From the NCBI RefSeq assembly GCF_905147365.1, contig NC_056423.1, positions 8,536,501 through 8,600,500 on the forward strand: DNA of 64,000 nucleotides, in the 5' to 3' direction. The translations under genes were made by a program, and so were the position numbers. Positions 63,739 to 64,000 of the stretch are shown in pieces; the first letter of the stretch is position 1, and every line of letters begins with the position of its first letter. The notes under the pieces are model-generated. The model did no database searches. It saw only the letters and a list, made by a program, of their open reading frames with translations, and was not told the DNA's origin. Source of the stretch: Aricia agestis. Taxonomy: Eukaryota > Arthropoda > Insecta > Lepidoptera > Lycaenidae.

Positions 63739-64000
63739 AGGGTGCAATTAAACCTACCGGCCAAACATTTTAGTACTGAGTGATTGTATGTGCTAATTTG
63801 TAAGCACCCTTTGCTCCGCCCTTTGCGTAATCTTCCCAATTGCAACGATAACAGTCGAAATGTCTTGATGGACATACCGTCGAAGAAATTCATTCATAGG
63901 CTAGGTTGACAGACCAACGTCATTTGGTCAGATTATGTTCAACCATAAAGTTAATATACCTAGCAGAATAGTGCAACAATCTCGAGCTGTCAAACGAAAC
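63739..64000. other. No gene; fragment of a dispersed element
   Basis: 63884-63975 combines TTCATTCATAGGCTAGG, CATTTGGTCAGATTATG and CATAAAGTTAATATACCTAG, matching pieces at 6301-6350 and 5463-5482. Confidence 0.5.

Overview
The window looks like nuclear DNA of a moth or butterfly (Lepidoptera). It is AT-rich and intron-rich, has GT-AG splice sites, and is packed with tRNA-headed SINEs, TTA/TTATT-tailed LINE ends, dozens of small inverted-repeat elements and a mariner. There are no bacterial operons, rRNA genes or CRISPR arrays. The species cannot be fixed from sequence alone. Family labels used below (R1-R8, M1-M6, SINE-A to SINE-D) are my own names for repeats that recur inside this window.

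Two multi-exon protein genes are well supported. (1) On the minus strand, 61514 down to 58034, lie the last six coding exons of a neural-cadherin gene (CadN type): second half of a laminin-G domain, a membrane-proximal extracellular segment, one transmembrane helix, and the whole catenin-binding tail. The rest of the gene lies beyond 64000. (2) On the plus strand, 16885 to 25235, six exons join cleanly into a 280-residue membrane protein that I do not recognise.

Less certain coding signals on the plus strand are: a lone neural-cadherin-like ectodomain exon at 4630-4821, facing away from the CadN gene and lacking a donor site; a tandemly duplicated signal-peptide exon at 36055-36127 and 36199-36271; a possible last exon with a poly(A) signal at 50251-50390; and two weak exon-like stretches at 14728 and 15700.

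Layout: 1-14.4 kb is repeat-rich with the lone cadherin exon and a truncated LINE reverse transcriptase (10602-11477); 14.7-25.8 kb holds the unknown membrane-protein gene, whose introns contain SINEs, MITEs and a copia remnant; 25.8-36 kb is LINE ends, SINEs and microsatellites; 36-50.4 kb may be one gene with a duplicated first exon and a very long intron; 50.4-56.2 kb is MITEs and featureless AT-rich DNA; 57-61.5 kb is the CadN 3' end, with a 14-bp tandem array beside the stop codon; 61.6-64 kb is a CadN intron carrying a dead mariner that is broken by a SINE. I found no new defence or mobile system. The most informative features are the duplicated and orphaned exons, the nested transposons with readable target-site duplications, and transposons lying against splice acceptors.
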